Of a stretch of 64,000 nucleotides of DNA, positions 33,685 through 45,059 are shown in pieces (position 1 is the first letter of the stretch; the number at the start of each line of letters is the position of its first letter). Origin of the DNA: Echinarachnius parma (Eukaryota > Echinodermata > Echinoidea > Clypeasteroida > Echinarachniidae); assembly GCA_037951105.1 (NCBI GenBank), contig JBAMJV010008344.1:1-64000 (forward strand), in the 5' to 3' direction. The translations under genes were made by a program, and so were the position numbers. The notes below the pieces were generated by a model. That model made no database searches, was not told the DNA's origin, and saw only the letters and a program-made list of their open reading frames with translations.

Positions 33685-34707
33685 GTATTTTAGGGTAAGG
33701 AAGGACATACATGTACATGTATTTAATATAATTTATAGCAAAGCCTAAACAAATACAAAAATGCATTCTTTGGGATAGCAAGAAGGATCAAAATAAGATG
33801 TGGAAATTTGCTTAAAATGGAAGGAAATTCATCATAAAATTGCCCAGTTAGATGTTTATAATAATGTTTCAATTTATGTAGCGCCTAATATGATTGATTC
33901 TTCTTCTTCTTGATACTGCAAACAAAACTCCACAAGTGGCGGATATACAGTTGCAGGCACTTGGTGGGTTTAGGTGTGCGCGCCTAATTGGGGAGCCCGT
34001 GGTGGACCCTCCTAGTGAAATTTGGCATATTCATCTTACTCAAATGTCCTTGAAAAGATTGCAACGATGTGGCTTGTCATAATCATCTCTAAGCGCTTTA
34101 CAATATTATTATCAAAGTGAATCGTGTTTTGTGTGTATAATTGTGCTGATTAGATCCCCACATTACTGTTGTGTATACTCGTTAGCCTGTCTGTACAGTT
34201 GATAAAAAAATTGTATAATTTATGTAAATATATCAGACACATGTAGCCTTATCTTGCATTCATAATCGTATTATCATTTTCATATATACATGTACATGTA
34301 CATGTACAAATGTATGATTAAGTGTTTCTTATGATATAGAGTATACTAATTATTCTGCAACTTCGTGGTATGTACATGTACTTTTATTTTATTTTCCTTT
34401 CCCAGCCTTCCATTATCGTTGTATTGATGATCTTTTTTTTTAATATGAAAAATACAAGATTGTCTGCAGCGGAAGTATTGCATTATCATGTCATAGTGGT
34501 GGTGAATTTCCCTTTCTTTTCTTTTTCTTTTAATTTGTTTGTTTACATGTATAAACTTAAATTTTTCTTTTCTTTTTTACTTTTCATAGTATTATATACA
34601 CAGACATGCAAGTACATTTTTTATTCAATGTGTTAATAATAGTACAGATATGCCCCAAAAGACGATGAAAGCATAGCTCTGCGCACTGGGGCTGTGAAGA
34701 CTTCTTT
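33685..34707. other. Intergenic, nothing coding recognised
   Basis: ACATGTACATGT runs (34286-34305), T-rich stretches and a TAGCGCCTAATATG ... AAGCGCTTTACAATATT pair split by about 190 bp (33880-34100), perhaps an insertion into that repeat. Confidence 0.45.
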
Positions 34708-35132
34708 AACCCATCAAGGACAAGAGCTTTTTCGCGGCAAAATTCATCATTATTTCCCTCAACAAATTGGCAGCTCCTAATTTTGTTTATACCTTTTGAT
34801 GACATAAAAATAGGTGGAAAATATTTAGTTATTAAAATTCAAGACAAATGTGAGGTAACTTTACCACGAAGTTGCCAGTTTGAATGCCCAAATCTGTTTT
34901 GAAAATATGACAATGTGTTGCCAATTTAAGAATTTTCCTAAATTATAGCGATCTACACAATACTTTAAATCATTAAAAAAAAATTAAAGCAGGTACAGTA
35001 ACAAAATAGGGCTAAAAAAAAAGAGAAATCTATATGCTCTTTCTCCTTGTACACTTCATATAACATGTTGCCTTCTTGCTCAAACATGGGACTACCAAAC
35101 CACAAATATGTGGGCCATCGTCCTTGATGGGT
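34708..35132. mobile_element. Family K TIR element
   Basis: TTAACCCATCAAGGACAAGA at the left, TCGTCCTTGATGGGT at the right; interior shared with 60953-61269 and 63754-64000 (AGTTGCCAATTTGAATGCC type). Confidence 0.8.
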
Positions 35133-35510
35133 ATAGTCACAGTCACCGTTCAGGTGGTCAGAATTATCAGGCGGAATCGTGGGAGAGCATTTCACTTGTA
35201 CATGATAATGTGACAATCTTTGGCATGCGCATAAACGCGGCGCATTCGTTTGAGCTTGAAAAGCACCCATGATAATGATGAAACATTTTTAAAAGTACCG
35301 ATTGAGAGTAATATCACTTTCTTTCGTTATGATGTGAAAATGGTTCTGAACAAATTTGGTGTTCTTTTCTTTTATAGGCCTTTTGATAGTGGGTTGGAGC
35401 TGGACGATTGCCTTCTTAGCAACCGCTAGGTTGTAAATGTCTGGCTTGCCTGACATTGTTTAGAAGCACTACACATAGCAACGAGTACATGTAGCTGTGA
35501 CATGATCTGT

Positions 35511-35668
35511 GCCCCCGTCCCATAAAACTTTTCCAATTGTTCTACGTGTCCAGTTATTGTAAGTGCTTTTGCAACAGCCAATCAGCATGGAGCATTTTAG
35601 CTGTTGCCATTTTAGTTACAATAATTTGACACTCACGACGATTGGAAAAGTTTTATGAATCGGGGCTC
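35511..35668. mobile_element. Family H MITE, copy 2
   Basis: CCCATAAAACTTTTCCAATT at the left and AATTGGAAAAG-type complement with TTTTATGAATCGGGGC at the right, 158 bp; CAGCCAATCAGCATGG inside. Confidence 0.75.
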
Positions 35669-36130
35669 TGACATCACACATCGGTACTCAACGACCGTCA
35701 AGATTTTTTATTGAAAAAGGGCTATTTCATATTCTTGTTGTTATGCACACACTTGTACACCTCATGAACTCTGTACAGTAATAATGTTCATGTGATTGTA
35801 TCATTGTACGTATATGGAGGACATATAGTAGTGCAGGAAAAAAAAAATAATTGATGCATTTATGAATGATTGGTCATTTATGATATAATATACTACATGT
35901 AGTAATTAATCCTCTTTCATTTCATTATTCTCATGTGATATGCTAATAATTTTGAAGAAAAAATGTAAAACAAGAATGTTACATTGTTCTCTATCTTTTT
36001 GTTTTTGTTGTGTGCCCTGTTATTGATGAAAGAGAACGAGAGCGATTGTATGGAAGTGTTTTGATTTTGTGTGTGTGTGTGTGTCTTGTTTCTGTAATCC
36101 TGTGTGGATTTTAAAGGATAGCACTGTCTT

Positions 36131-37133
36131 GGGGGGGTGTTGCATAAAGAGTTGTTATAAAACGGCTCCGGTAAATTCAGTAACGTGATTGGTTAAATCC
36201 TATCACGTGACTATTTATCAATTTTAACCAACATGCACGACCGTGCAGGAAGGGTGCAACAACTGTGCTGATATCACTTTTTGTTGCACACAATAGAGTG
36301 GTGAAGTGTGATGTCATAAACATTTTTTTTAGAATGTTTAAATTTGGACTTCATTTTCAGAAAGAGCATAACAAATAATGTCTAAATACCGAAAATCAAA
36401 GGAATAGGTTACGTATTGGCCGAGACAGTGGCGTAGCGTGGTCGGACTGATTGGGGGGGGGGGGGGGGGGGGGGCACGAAAATTATTGGGGGGGGGGGCA
36501 CACCTTATGTATTTCTTTGTTTTTTCAAAAAATGTCCCCTTATGTTTTCTATTGTTTTTTTGAAATTATTGGGGGGGCACGTGCCCCCCCGTGCCCCCCC
36601 CCCCCCCCCCCCCCGTAGCTACGCCACTGGGCCGAGACATGCCCATCCGAATGATTTTTTTTGTCAATGGGCAATCAGTGTTATAGTGCACTGGTTCCTA
36701 AATTTAGGAACCAGTGCACTATAACACTGATTGCCTATTGAAGTAAAATTCATTCCGATGGGCATATCTCAGCCAATACGTAACCTATTCCTTTGATTTT
36801 CGGTATTTGGACAAATTTGAAAATTCAAAAAAAGTGTTTTTATGACGTCATGGCTTCTGTACTCTATTCCGTGGTTGAGCTCGTTTTATAAAACAGATAA
36901 CACGTTCTTAATTTTGTGCGACAGGGTGAATGCAACACACTCCATTTTGTCAGATGTATGTAAAGCGTGCACGAGGCATATGTGGCACAAGACCTTGAGT
37001 GCGTTGCATTTACACAACGCACAACGTGTATTATCTTTGATCACAAGTCAGAAAACATGCGTACATGAGCCAAGCACATTTGCGCGCATTTTCTGACTTG
37101 AGATTAATCGAAACTCTTTATGCAACACCCCCC
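36131..37133. mobile_element. About 1-kb foldback element (family I) hosting the hAT MITE
   Basis: Ends GGGGTGTTGCATAAAGAGTT and its complement. The centre (36675-36740) is a near-perfect palindrome around CTAAATTTAG, and the arms match further out (ATTGGCCGAGA / TCTCAGCCAAT, CAAAGGAATAGGTTACG). Related short copies are at 47639-47784 and 39993-40345. Confidence 0.75.
36426..36629. mobile_element. 204-bp hAT-like MITE with 8-bp target duplication, nested
   Basis: Termini CAGTGGCGTAGC and GCTACGCCACTG; flanks GGCCGAGA at 36418-36425 and 36630-36637. It contains a poly-G tract in the left half and a poly-C tract in the right, so it can fold back on itself. Confidence 0.88.
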
Positions 37134-37922
37134 TGGTCAAACTGAATTTAGGAATTAAGGGTGGTATTCTAATATTAGTGCAAATTAGTAAGCTTTGGCC
37201 ACGCCCACAAGGCAGCTGTGAGCCAATGACTGATGTTTCATTTACAAGCATCCAATCAGAAAGGAGGAGGAAGCCATAGAAACTATCATTAAAGACGTAT
37301 TGCGTAAAATGTAATGGCCACTGGTTTTGTAGGTCATGCTATGTGTTGTACACAACAAATGTGAGTTAGGGTAGGGGTCGGGCTTTCCTAAATACTTCCT
37401 AGAAATTCCTTCCCAAGTGCATTTTAAAATACCAATTTTTCCAAAGTCGCTAATTTGCATAAATTTGCATATTTTCCTAAGTTCTTGCCTAAATAGTTAG
37501 GAAGTAACTTGGGAAGATATTGGAATACCATTTAGGACAAAATCATGACTTAGGACAAATTTTAGAATACTACCCTAAAACTTCTACTTCACAAGTTCAA
37601 CCATGCTCGAATGGTAGAAACATATTAATAACTATTAAAGGTAGTAGGCCATTTTCATTTAACAAAACGGCCATTATTGTATTGTATCGACAATCGATAC
37701 AGTGACTTTGGGTTTGAAAAATTATTATTTGTTTTGCTTTATGAAATAGATGCAGGGCCTACATTTATTTCACTCGCATATTTTCTATCGCCGTATCTGA
37801 TTGGATTTTAATAAAGGTTCATCTAGTCTTTACAATCAAATTATATGCCTAGTTTTTTCACTTACTTTGTTTTAGAAGCAAAACTGTATTTTCTGTTTTC
37901 TTTTTGTGTACAGTGCATAGAG
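37134..37922. other. Intergenic, nothing recognised
   Basis: A possible inverted pair TTAGGAATTAAGGGTGGTAT / ATACTACCCTAAAA-like (37148, 37566) hints at another foldback of about 430 bp; weak. Confidence 0.4.
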
Positions 37923-38307
37923 TTAAAGGGATCTAGTAACTTTGTTGACATGTGCAAAAAGTGATGAATGGTTGATGCAATGTATATTATTGTTATCTCA
38001 TATGTCCACAGGGTATTGTGTGAAAATTTCAAGTCAAATGGACATTGCATGGCCAAGTAATGAACGAAAATGCAAAGTGATATTCAATAACTCACTGCAC
38101 TCACTTTGTACACAGAAGAAAAACTCGCCCGGAGTTTTTCTTATCTGAATACTTCGATCGTACATATCTTTGTAACGAAAGGGAAATTTGAAAAACCGAA
38201 ACCTCTCCCATGATTTTATTGTTAATACGAATACAACAAGGTATTGGGAACCGCTAGAATTAACATTTTATTTTGAGGATTTGGACAATGTTACTAAGTC
38301 CCTTTAA
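37923..38307 (+). mobile_element. MITE family A (TTAA-flanked), full copy
   Basis: TTAA ends; left AGGGATCTAGTAACTTTGTT, right complement of AGGGACTTAGTAACATTGTC; 385 bp. A central hairpin (AGAAAAACTC ... GAGTTTTTCTT) lies at 38116-38142. Non-coding. Confidence 0.88.
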
Positions 38308-38704
38308 TGTTTGTTTGGGTTTGTGTTTGTGTTTATGTCAGAGCTACCAACAATAAAATTTAACTATTGGGAAGGTTTAGGGAAATATCATAGGGTCAAC
38401 TGGGTACCCACTATGTTAACCTTCGTTAGCAACTAAAAGCTCTTGCGTGTAATTACGTATTAGCCACGTCATCCAAAATAGACTTGGCAAGTAACTAAGC
38501 TAGCAGGCTTGTATGAATATGCCGGGGCCAGGGAGATACCTTTCAAATGCATACAACCTTGTGGCAATAATCTTTCAATAACCAGGGAGATTGGCTGATG
38601 GGATGAAATCCGATGCTGTTATCTTGGGTCTACTTTCAGGGAGTCTCCTGTGAAATCAGGGAGACTTGGCAGCTCTGGACCTCGTTGCAGAAAGAGATAT
38701 GATC

Positions 38705-38968
38705 CAGGGCTCGACACTAGCACTTGCTCGGGGCAAGTAAAAATTGGTGTCGGGCAAGTAAAATTTAATAAATTGTCTAAGTTTGCTTGCCCGATTGTTA
38801 ATAATATTGTTCAACTACAAGAGAACAGTGTCATTTCACATGTGTTTATCTCATCTAGGAGTAAGAGGGCAATTAATACATCTTATAAAGGGGCAAGTAA
38901 AATTTGAACATGTATGATTTTACTTGCCCAAATGGGCCAGTACAGAAAAAAGTTAGTGTGGAGGCTTG
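38705..38968. repeat. Family C dispersed repeat, complete 264-bp copy
   Basis: CAGGGCTCGACACTAGCAC ... TTAGTGTGGAGGCTTG; inner GGGCAAGTAAAATTT repeated in both orientations. Confidence 0.85.
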
Positions 38969-39534
38969 TTTGATCGATTAATTGTGAGTTACAATTAATT
39001 GTAAGTCAAATCATGTGTTCTCAATGCGTAAATCTGATCGGTTAAAACACGCACATTTTCTGACTTACAATCAATTGTATTTTGCATCGGCATTGATAAA
39101 CAAATGAAAATCCTTTCAAACACTTGTATAGCGATAAAAAATGATAAATTTTAATATTTGATGCATTATACAATAATTTGTCTTACAAATTACGACAGCA
39201 TGCAATATAAAGAGCACAAAAGATACATGTATCACAAACACAAAAAATACATTACATAATACAGTCATTGAATGACCAAGAACCATTTAGAAAAGAAACG
39301 CTCCTTTTTTTGTCTTTTATTTTTATAGATTTTTTTTATATTTTACAATTTGCTTACTTTTTAAAAAATTAAAGACTACAACCAAACTGGAATTGTATTG
39401 TTGCTGTATCAAATACAATTCAGTACAGATGGCAAGCGTAACATGTAAATAAATAATAGTAATATTAGAAGTCCAGTCAAACCTGTATATAGTGGCCACC
39501 TTTGGGAAACAAGAAAAGAGGCCACTATAGGCAG

Positions 39535-39984
39535 TTAAAGGAACTAAAGAATACAACGTACTTTGGCACTTATTCCATAGTTGATGACTTGTAAACTAGG
39601 TCTGCCGAACAAAAACTCCACGAAAATAAACACAGTAGTGATTTTAGGCTAATTTTCTGATGCCAAATCTCACTTAGCAGCCAGTCTACGCCCCGCCCAC
39701 ATTTAGGGTCCAAAATCAGTAGCATGATTGACAATTCATCAGCTTACGTCATCTACAGAATTCAGATAGGCGTCGTGTACGGGGTGAAGTTCTTTGGATG
39801 ACGTCACATTTTGGCGATTTAAAAGGGGCGTTCCCGGGACAATTAGATATTTACTAATTACCCTAAAATTGATTGATTTCATGGGAAATGACTGCCAAAT
39901 TATTTTTCTCGAGGATAAATTACTTAGTTATAGAGATTGCCTAATTGTGAAAATTGGTCCATCTAGATGCTGTAGTTCCTTTAA
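39535..39984. mobile_element. TTAA element family F
   Basis: TTAAAGGAACTAAAG at the left, CTGTAGTTCCTTTAA at the right, 450 bp. Interior holds GATGACGTCA-like CRE sequence (39797-39805) and no reading frame. Confidence 0.65.
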
Positions 39985-39992
39985 GCTGCTCT

Positions 39993-40345
39993 GGGGGTGG
40001 TGCATAAAGTCTTGCAATCAATCGCAAAGTTGTCAATCCCATATCAGGGCCCTGTTTCATCAAACTTTTCCAATTGTTGCAAGTGTCTGATTATTGGACG
40101 TACATGTAGTTCAACAGCCAATCAGCATCCAAGCATTGCAGCTGTTGCCACGGTATTTCCTATAATAGGGGATGTATTCTGAAAACGATGTTTAAAGCTA
40201 AAATTGATTGTGTCTACTTCAGTAAAATTGGACACTTACAACAATTATTGCAAAAGTTTTATGAAACAGGGCCCCGATGGGCTCAGGCAGGTACATGTAT
40301 GTTCTGATTTGCGATTAATCACATTTCTTTACATTACACCGCAAA
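39993..40345. mobile_element. Family I MITE interrupted by a family H MITE
   Basis: GGGGGTGGTGCATAAAG then GCAATCAATCGCAAAG at the left and GATTTGCGATTAATC at the right, with 40045-40275 inserted between. Confidence 0.6.
40045..40275. mobile_element. Family H MITE, copy 3
   Basis: CAGGGCCCTGTTTCATCAAA at the left and TTTTATGAAACAGGGCCC at the right; interior CAGCCAATCAGCATCC is shared with the other copies. Confidence 0.75.
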
Positions 40346-40515
40346 TGGCCACTCAAATACAGTAGCTTTGACTGTACTGAAGCATGAAAATTGATTATGT
40401 ACACAATTGCATGATAAAGCACTAATTTAATAAAGCAACCACTGAAGAAAACAACCCAGAATGATACAAACACAAATTGTTATACAAGGCATCTGGGGGT
40501 GTCTGGTGTCTGGAG

Positions 40516-40891
40516 GGCGCCGCGCCCTCTTGCATTAACAATTGTTTTTTGAAAATAGCACTGTAACTTAGCTCTTTCCATGTTTTTCTACCATTCAAGC
40601 ATCATTGAATTATAACCGTTTAGTTATTAATGTTGTAAATGTTTGGACCTCTCTGAAAATCAGCTTGAAGCTGACATCGGCAATCCATCCCATGAATGGA
40701 GAATGAATAAATAAATAAATACAAATAATAATTAATAATAATGAAAATATCATATATCGCCTATCACGATTGATAATCATCTCTAACCGCTTTACAATTA
40801 TATGAAATAAAATGAAATAAATAAAATGTTAACAAGTTTGAGAACTTTACTAAATGTCTGTTTGACCAGAACTGTACTATTCCTTTAAAGC
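40516..40891 (+). mobile_element. MITE family B fragment with an inserted A-rich-tailed repeat
   Basis: Family B right half (ACCATTCAAGCATCATTGAA ... CTGTACTATTCCTTTAA) is interrupted at about 40660-40830 by a segment ending in AATAAATAAATAAATAC, with CAGCTTGAAGCTGACAT, which looks like a retroelement 3' tail. Confidence 0.55.
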
Positions 40892-41462
40892 AGTATGCAC
40901 GATAAATTTAATGCACACATGAAAGACACACAGAAACTGCTGAGAAGATGATAAGTTTGATCACCATCATCAAAATCACCACCATTATATCTATAATTTT
41001 AGTCATAACAATAACAATTTAAGCGCTTGTAGTCTCTTTTGCAATTAGTGCTTTTTAAACATTGATTATTATTATTATTATTATTAATCATGATATCAAT
41101 AATAATAGTACAAGCAATGAATATCTACATACATGTATATAAGTAAAGTAAAAGTGGTTATTGTAAAGCATTTAAATACAACAGTTTATATGCACTTTGA
41201 AAACATTAACTCACACTTATAAACAACATAAACAGAATTATACGGTATTTACTGCTAAAAATGGATACTGCATTTGAAAAAAAAAATCAATTTGTATTTG
41301 AATATATTTTCATATTTATATAACAAACATTCAAGAAATACAGAGGATAGCCTTTATAACCAGATGGTCTCAAAAACAACTGTGGTATTCTTGTTTATTA
41401 GAGTATATTTTTAACCTTTTTGTAAAGACTATCAAGAGATACAGAAACAGTGGTCCTTGAGA

Positions 41463-41850
41463 CTTGGGACAACTCCTGACGACGGACAGTCAACCTGTTT
41501 GAAACGTTGAGTCCCTCCTACCATCCACCCTCTCCTTACAATAACCATACCGGCGCTGTAGCTCTTATTAGAACTACAAGCTCAAGAAAGAATACCAAGT
41601 CCTTTTCAAGACTACCACAGTCCTTTTTAGGACTATCCTAGAAAGAATACCAACAGTCCTTTCCAGGACTACCACAGTCCTTTTTACGACTATTCTAGAA
41701 AGAATACCAACAGTCCTTTCCAGGACTACCAGTCCTTTTTATGACTATTCTAGAAAGAATACCAACAGTCCTTTCCAGGACTACCAGTCCTTTTTACAAC
41801 TATTCTAGAAAGAATACCAACAGTCCTTCTCAGGTCTCTCCAATCCTCTT
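41463..41850 (+). repeat. Hammerhead-like head plus about 60-bp minisatellite of AGTCCT hairpins
   Basis: Starts with CTGACGA...GAAAC (see next entry), then CCCTCCTACCATCCACCCTC, GCTCAAGAAAGAATACC, and about four units with GAATACCAACAGTCCTTTCC and AGGACTACCA. Each unit has one or two perfect AGTCCT/AGGACT stems. Confidence 0.75.
41466..41515 (+). ncRNA. Hammerhead-ribozyme-like motif (minimal type I), unproven
   Basis: Core CTGACGA (41476-41482) and GAAAC (41501-41505). Helix I would pair ACTC with GAGT and GGG with CCC across an internal loop; helix II GGACAG with CTGTTT (two G-U); helix III only AC with GT before a T cleavage position. The base beside helix II (C83) is unpaired, so activity is doubtful. 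Such tiny helix III forms are known from Penelope-like retroelements. Confidence 0.35.
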
Positions 41851-42414
41851 CTCTTACATGGTGCAACCGCAAACCACATGCATTAACATCACTAAGCTTA
41901 TCTTTTGCTTTTGTTGTCCCCACCACTTATTTTACTATTGTTTTGTTTATTAAATGCAATTACTCAATAAAACAAAATAAACAAATTATACAATTTGAAT
42001 AATTATTCTTTGATAGACCGATTCAAAATAAATGACCCAAGAACTGGCGTATATTTATAACTTATTATAGTATTTTGATTTTGAAATTCAAACTGTTTTG
42101 AAATGATAATTGACATTCTGTAATTTTTGTTTTTGTTTTGTTGTTTACAGATACAAATTCTTCATTCCTACTGGTCCTTCTTTTAATTATTATTTAATTG
42201 AATTATAAATATTGAACATATATAATTATTGAATCTATTCTACTCGTTAACTTAATCTTACGTAATGTATTGTATTGTATCATGTTTATGCCCTGTATTG
42301 ACAGTTATGCGTCATGTCCTGGGCTACTTTTATTATTGTAATGTAACATGTTATTTAATATGTATATTCACACTTACTCTTGTTCCTTTGTTGAATTTAC
42401 AATAAAGTGATATC

Positions 42415-43330
42415 AAATAAAAAGTAAATAAAACAACACCAGAGTTTATATTTTACCTGTATTTTATTGTGAATGTACACATAGCCTACATATTAATTGT
42501 TTTAATTTGTTTTAATTGTTGAAATGTAATGAAATTAAAAAAGTGAATGAAGAACAGTTGGTTCGAAGCACAAGCATTGTATTCTATTAGAGTAAATTTG
42601 ACTAATATACACCAATTTTTCACAGATTTATATCTATGGCACATTCAGACTGAATATATGTAATACAAATCTCAAACTTACAAAGGCTGCCACCAATTTG
42701 TAATAGGCTTGTTAAATATATACATGTATATGGGGCATATTCAGATTTATCATACATTGTACATGCACATTTCAAAATCACAATTCAAAAAGACAAAAGC
42801 AACTATACATGCTCAACATTTTGAAAGGTTCATATAAAAGTGATCTAGTGACATTGTCAAAATCCACAAAACTTACAGAGAACTCTGCGGTTCTCTCATA
42901 CCTCATTGTAATCGCATTCCCAGTTCTGCTTTTCGGAATGTCTCTTTCGTAATATATGATTAAAGCCTTTGGATTAAGGCTGAGTCGGTTCGGTCGATCT
43001 AATCGGGTTCCGACCGTCACCATCTATCGGGTCCCGGTTTTGTTTTTTCGGAAACGGGCTCCGAAAAAAAAAAAAAAAAAAAAAATGAAACCAGGACTGA
43101 AAGTAGCATTTATCAGCATATTATATACAATTTTCTGATATAAAAAAGTGGTTAGTGTTACTGTTCATGAACATGACCTAACTTTTTACTAGTCATTTTT
43201 TGAATAAGAGAAAATTATACACGTTGCTAAATTTTCCTTCAAGTAGTAAACACAAATGGGCGCGCGCCTAGGACAGTGTGATTCCCACGCCACTACAGGG
43301 TGTTTAAAAAATAAATAAAAAATTAATTAA

Positions 43331-43376
<46 letters not shown>

Positions 43377-43661
43377 GATTTGTTTGTTTGTTTGTTTGTT
43401 TGTTTGTTTTTTTAAATCGGAATATCGGGTTCCGACCGTTTCGAAACGATCGGAACCCGGTGTGTAAAATATCCGACATGACTCAGCCTTACTTTGGATG
43501 TTAAATTTTCCAACTAACAAGTGACAATGATAACCGTGTACCAAGTATGTGCAGTGATTTAGAAAAGAGGGCGTACACTGGTTTCGAACGTGGCATCCCA
43601 TTGATTGGAGAGCGCACGCTCAACCAATCTTGCCACACCACGTGATGCTTAAAGGGACTTT
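42415..43661 (+). repeat. Tandem segmental duplication, copy 1
   Basis: AAATAAAAAGTAAATAAAAC at 42415 recurs at 43662, 1247 bp later, followed by about 550 bp of close match, and then GATGTTAA-type sequence at 43494-43655 matches 44641-44800. Copy 1 carries the hAT MITE and lacks the family A MITE. A tRNA-like segment (GTTTCGAACGTGGCATCCC, minus) is at 43575-43650. Confidence 0.88.
42975..43491. mobile_element. 517-bp hAT-like MITE with 8-bp target duplication
   Basis: Termini TAAGGCTGAGTC; flanks CTTTGGAT at 42967-42974 and 43492-43499. The sister duplicate has a single CTTTGGAT at 44640-44647. An 8-bp duplication is typical of hAT transposons. Inner poly-A runs are at 43064-43084 and 43340-43373. 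Confidence 0.88.
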
Positions 43662-44811
43662 AAATAAAAAGTAAATAAAACAACACCAGAGTTTATATTT
43701 TACCTGTATTTTATTGTGAATGTACACATAGCCTACATATGAATTGTTTTAATTTGTTTTAATTGTTGAAATGTAATGAAATTAAAAAAGTGAATGAAGA
43801 ACAGTTGGTTCGAAACACAAGCATTGTATTCTATTAGTCAATTTGAATAATATACACCAATTTTTCACAGATTCGTTTATATCTATGGCACATTCAGACT
43901 AAATATATGTAATCAAAATCTCAAACTGGCAAAGGCTGCCACCAATTTTTGAATAGGCTTGTTAAATATATACATGTACATGTATATGGGGCATATTCAG
44001 ATTTATCATACATTGTACATGCACATTTCAAAATCACAATTCAAAATACAAAAGCAATTATACATTGCCAATTGCTCAACATTTTGAAAGGTTCATATAA
44101 AAGTGATCTAGTAACATTGTCAAAATCCACAAAACTTACAGAGAACTCCGGCGGTTCTCACATACCTCATTGTAATTGTATTACCAGTAGATACGTACAG
44201 CGAGTTCTGATTTTCAGAAAGTCTCTTTCGTAATAAATGATTTAAGGATCTAGTAACTTTGTTGACATGTGCAAAAAGTGATGAATGGTTGATGCAATGT
44301 ATATTGTTGTTATCTCATATGTCCACAGGGTTTTGTGTGAAAATTTCAAGTCAAATGGACATTGCATGGCCAAGTAATGACCGAAAATGCAAAGTGATAT
44401 TTGGGTGATATTCACTAACTCACTGCACTCACTTTGTACACGATAAGAAAAACTCTCCCAGAGTTTTTCTTATCTGAATACTTCGATCGTACATATCTTT
44501 GTAACGAAAGGGAAATTTGAAAAACCAAAACCTGTCCCATGATTTTATTGTTAATACGAATACAACAAGGTATGAGCGAACCGCTAGAATTAAAATTTTA
44601 TTTTGAGGATTTGGACAATGTTACTAAGTCCCTTTAAGCCTTTGGATGTTAACTTTTCCAACTAACAAGGGACAATGCTAACCGTGTACCAAGCATGTGC
44701 AGTGATTTAGAAAAGAGGGCGTACACTGGTTTCGAACGTGGGATCCCATTGATTGGAGAGCGCACGCTCTACCAATCTTGCCACACCACGTGATGCTTAA
44801 AGGGACTTTGT
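43662..44811 (+). repeat. Tandem segmental duplication, copy 2
   Basis: Same block as 42415-43661 without the hAT MITE but with a family A MITE (44242-44637). The junction between copies lies inside a family A terminus (TTAAAGGGACTT), suggesting that this terminus took part in the duplication. Confidence 0.88.
44242..44637 (+). mobile_element. MITE family A, full copy inside a tandem duplicate
   Basis: TTAA at 44242-44245 and 44634-44637. The sister duplicate at 42955-42966 has a single TTAA at the same place with no element, so both insertion and the 4-bp target duplication are directly visible. Confidence 0.9.
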
Positions 44812-45006
44812 CCAAATCCTCAAAATCCAATTGGAATTTTAGCAGTTCCCTTATACCTTGGTTTTATTTGTATTAACAATAAAAGCATGGGACAGGTTTC
44901 GGTTTTTCTAATTTCTGGACATACAGTATCAGATCACACCAATACACATTTGATTAACCACGCATCACTTTTTGCACTTGTCAACAAAGTTACTAGATCC
45001 CTTTAA
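44797..45006 (-). mobile_element. MITE family A, short internally deleted copy
   Basis: TTAA at both ends (44797 and 45003), termini of family A, only 210 bp. Confidence 0.75.
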
Positions 45007-45059
45007 AGGTGCTGGTGAACTTTGTGCAAAAATTGGTTAGAATATATGCGAGTCATTAA

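Larger units (their letters stand above)
40892..42414. other. Intergenic AT-rich DNA around the AGTCCT repeat
   Basis: An (ATT) run at 41070-41085; otherwise no feature outside 41463-41850. Confidence 0.5.
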
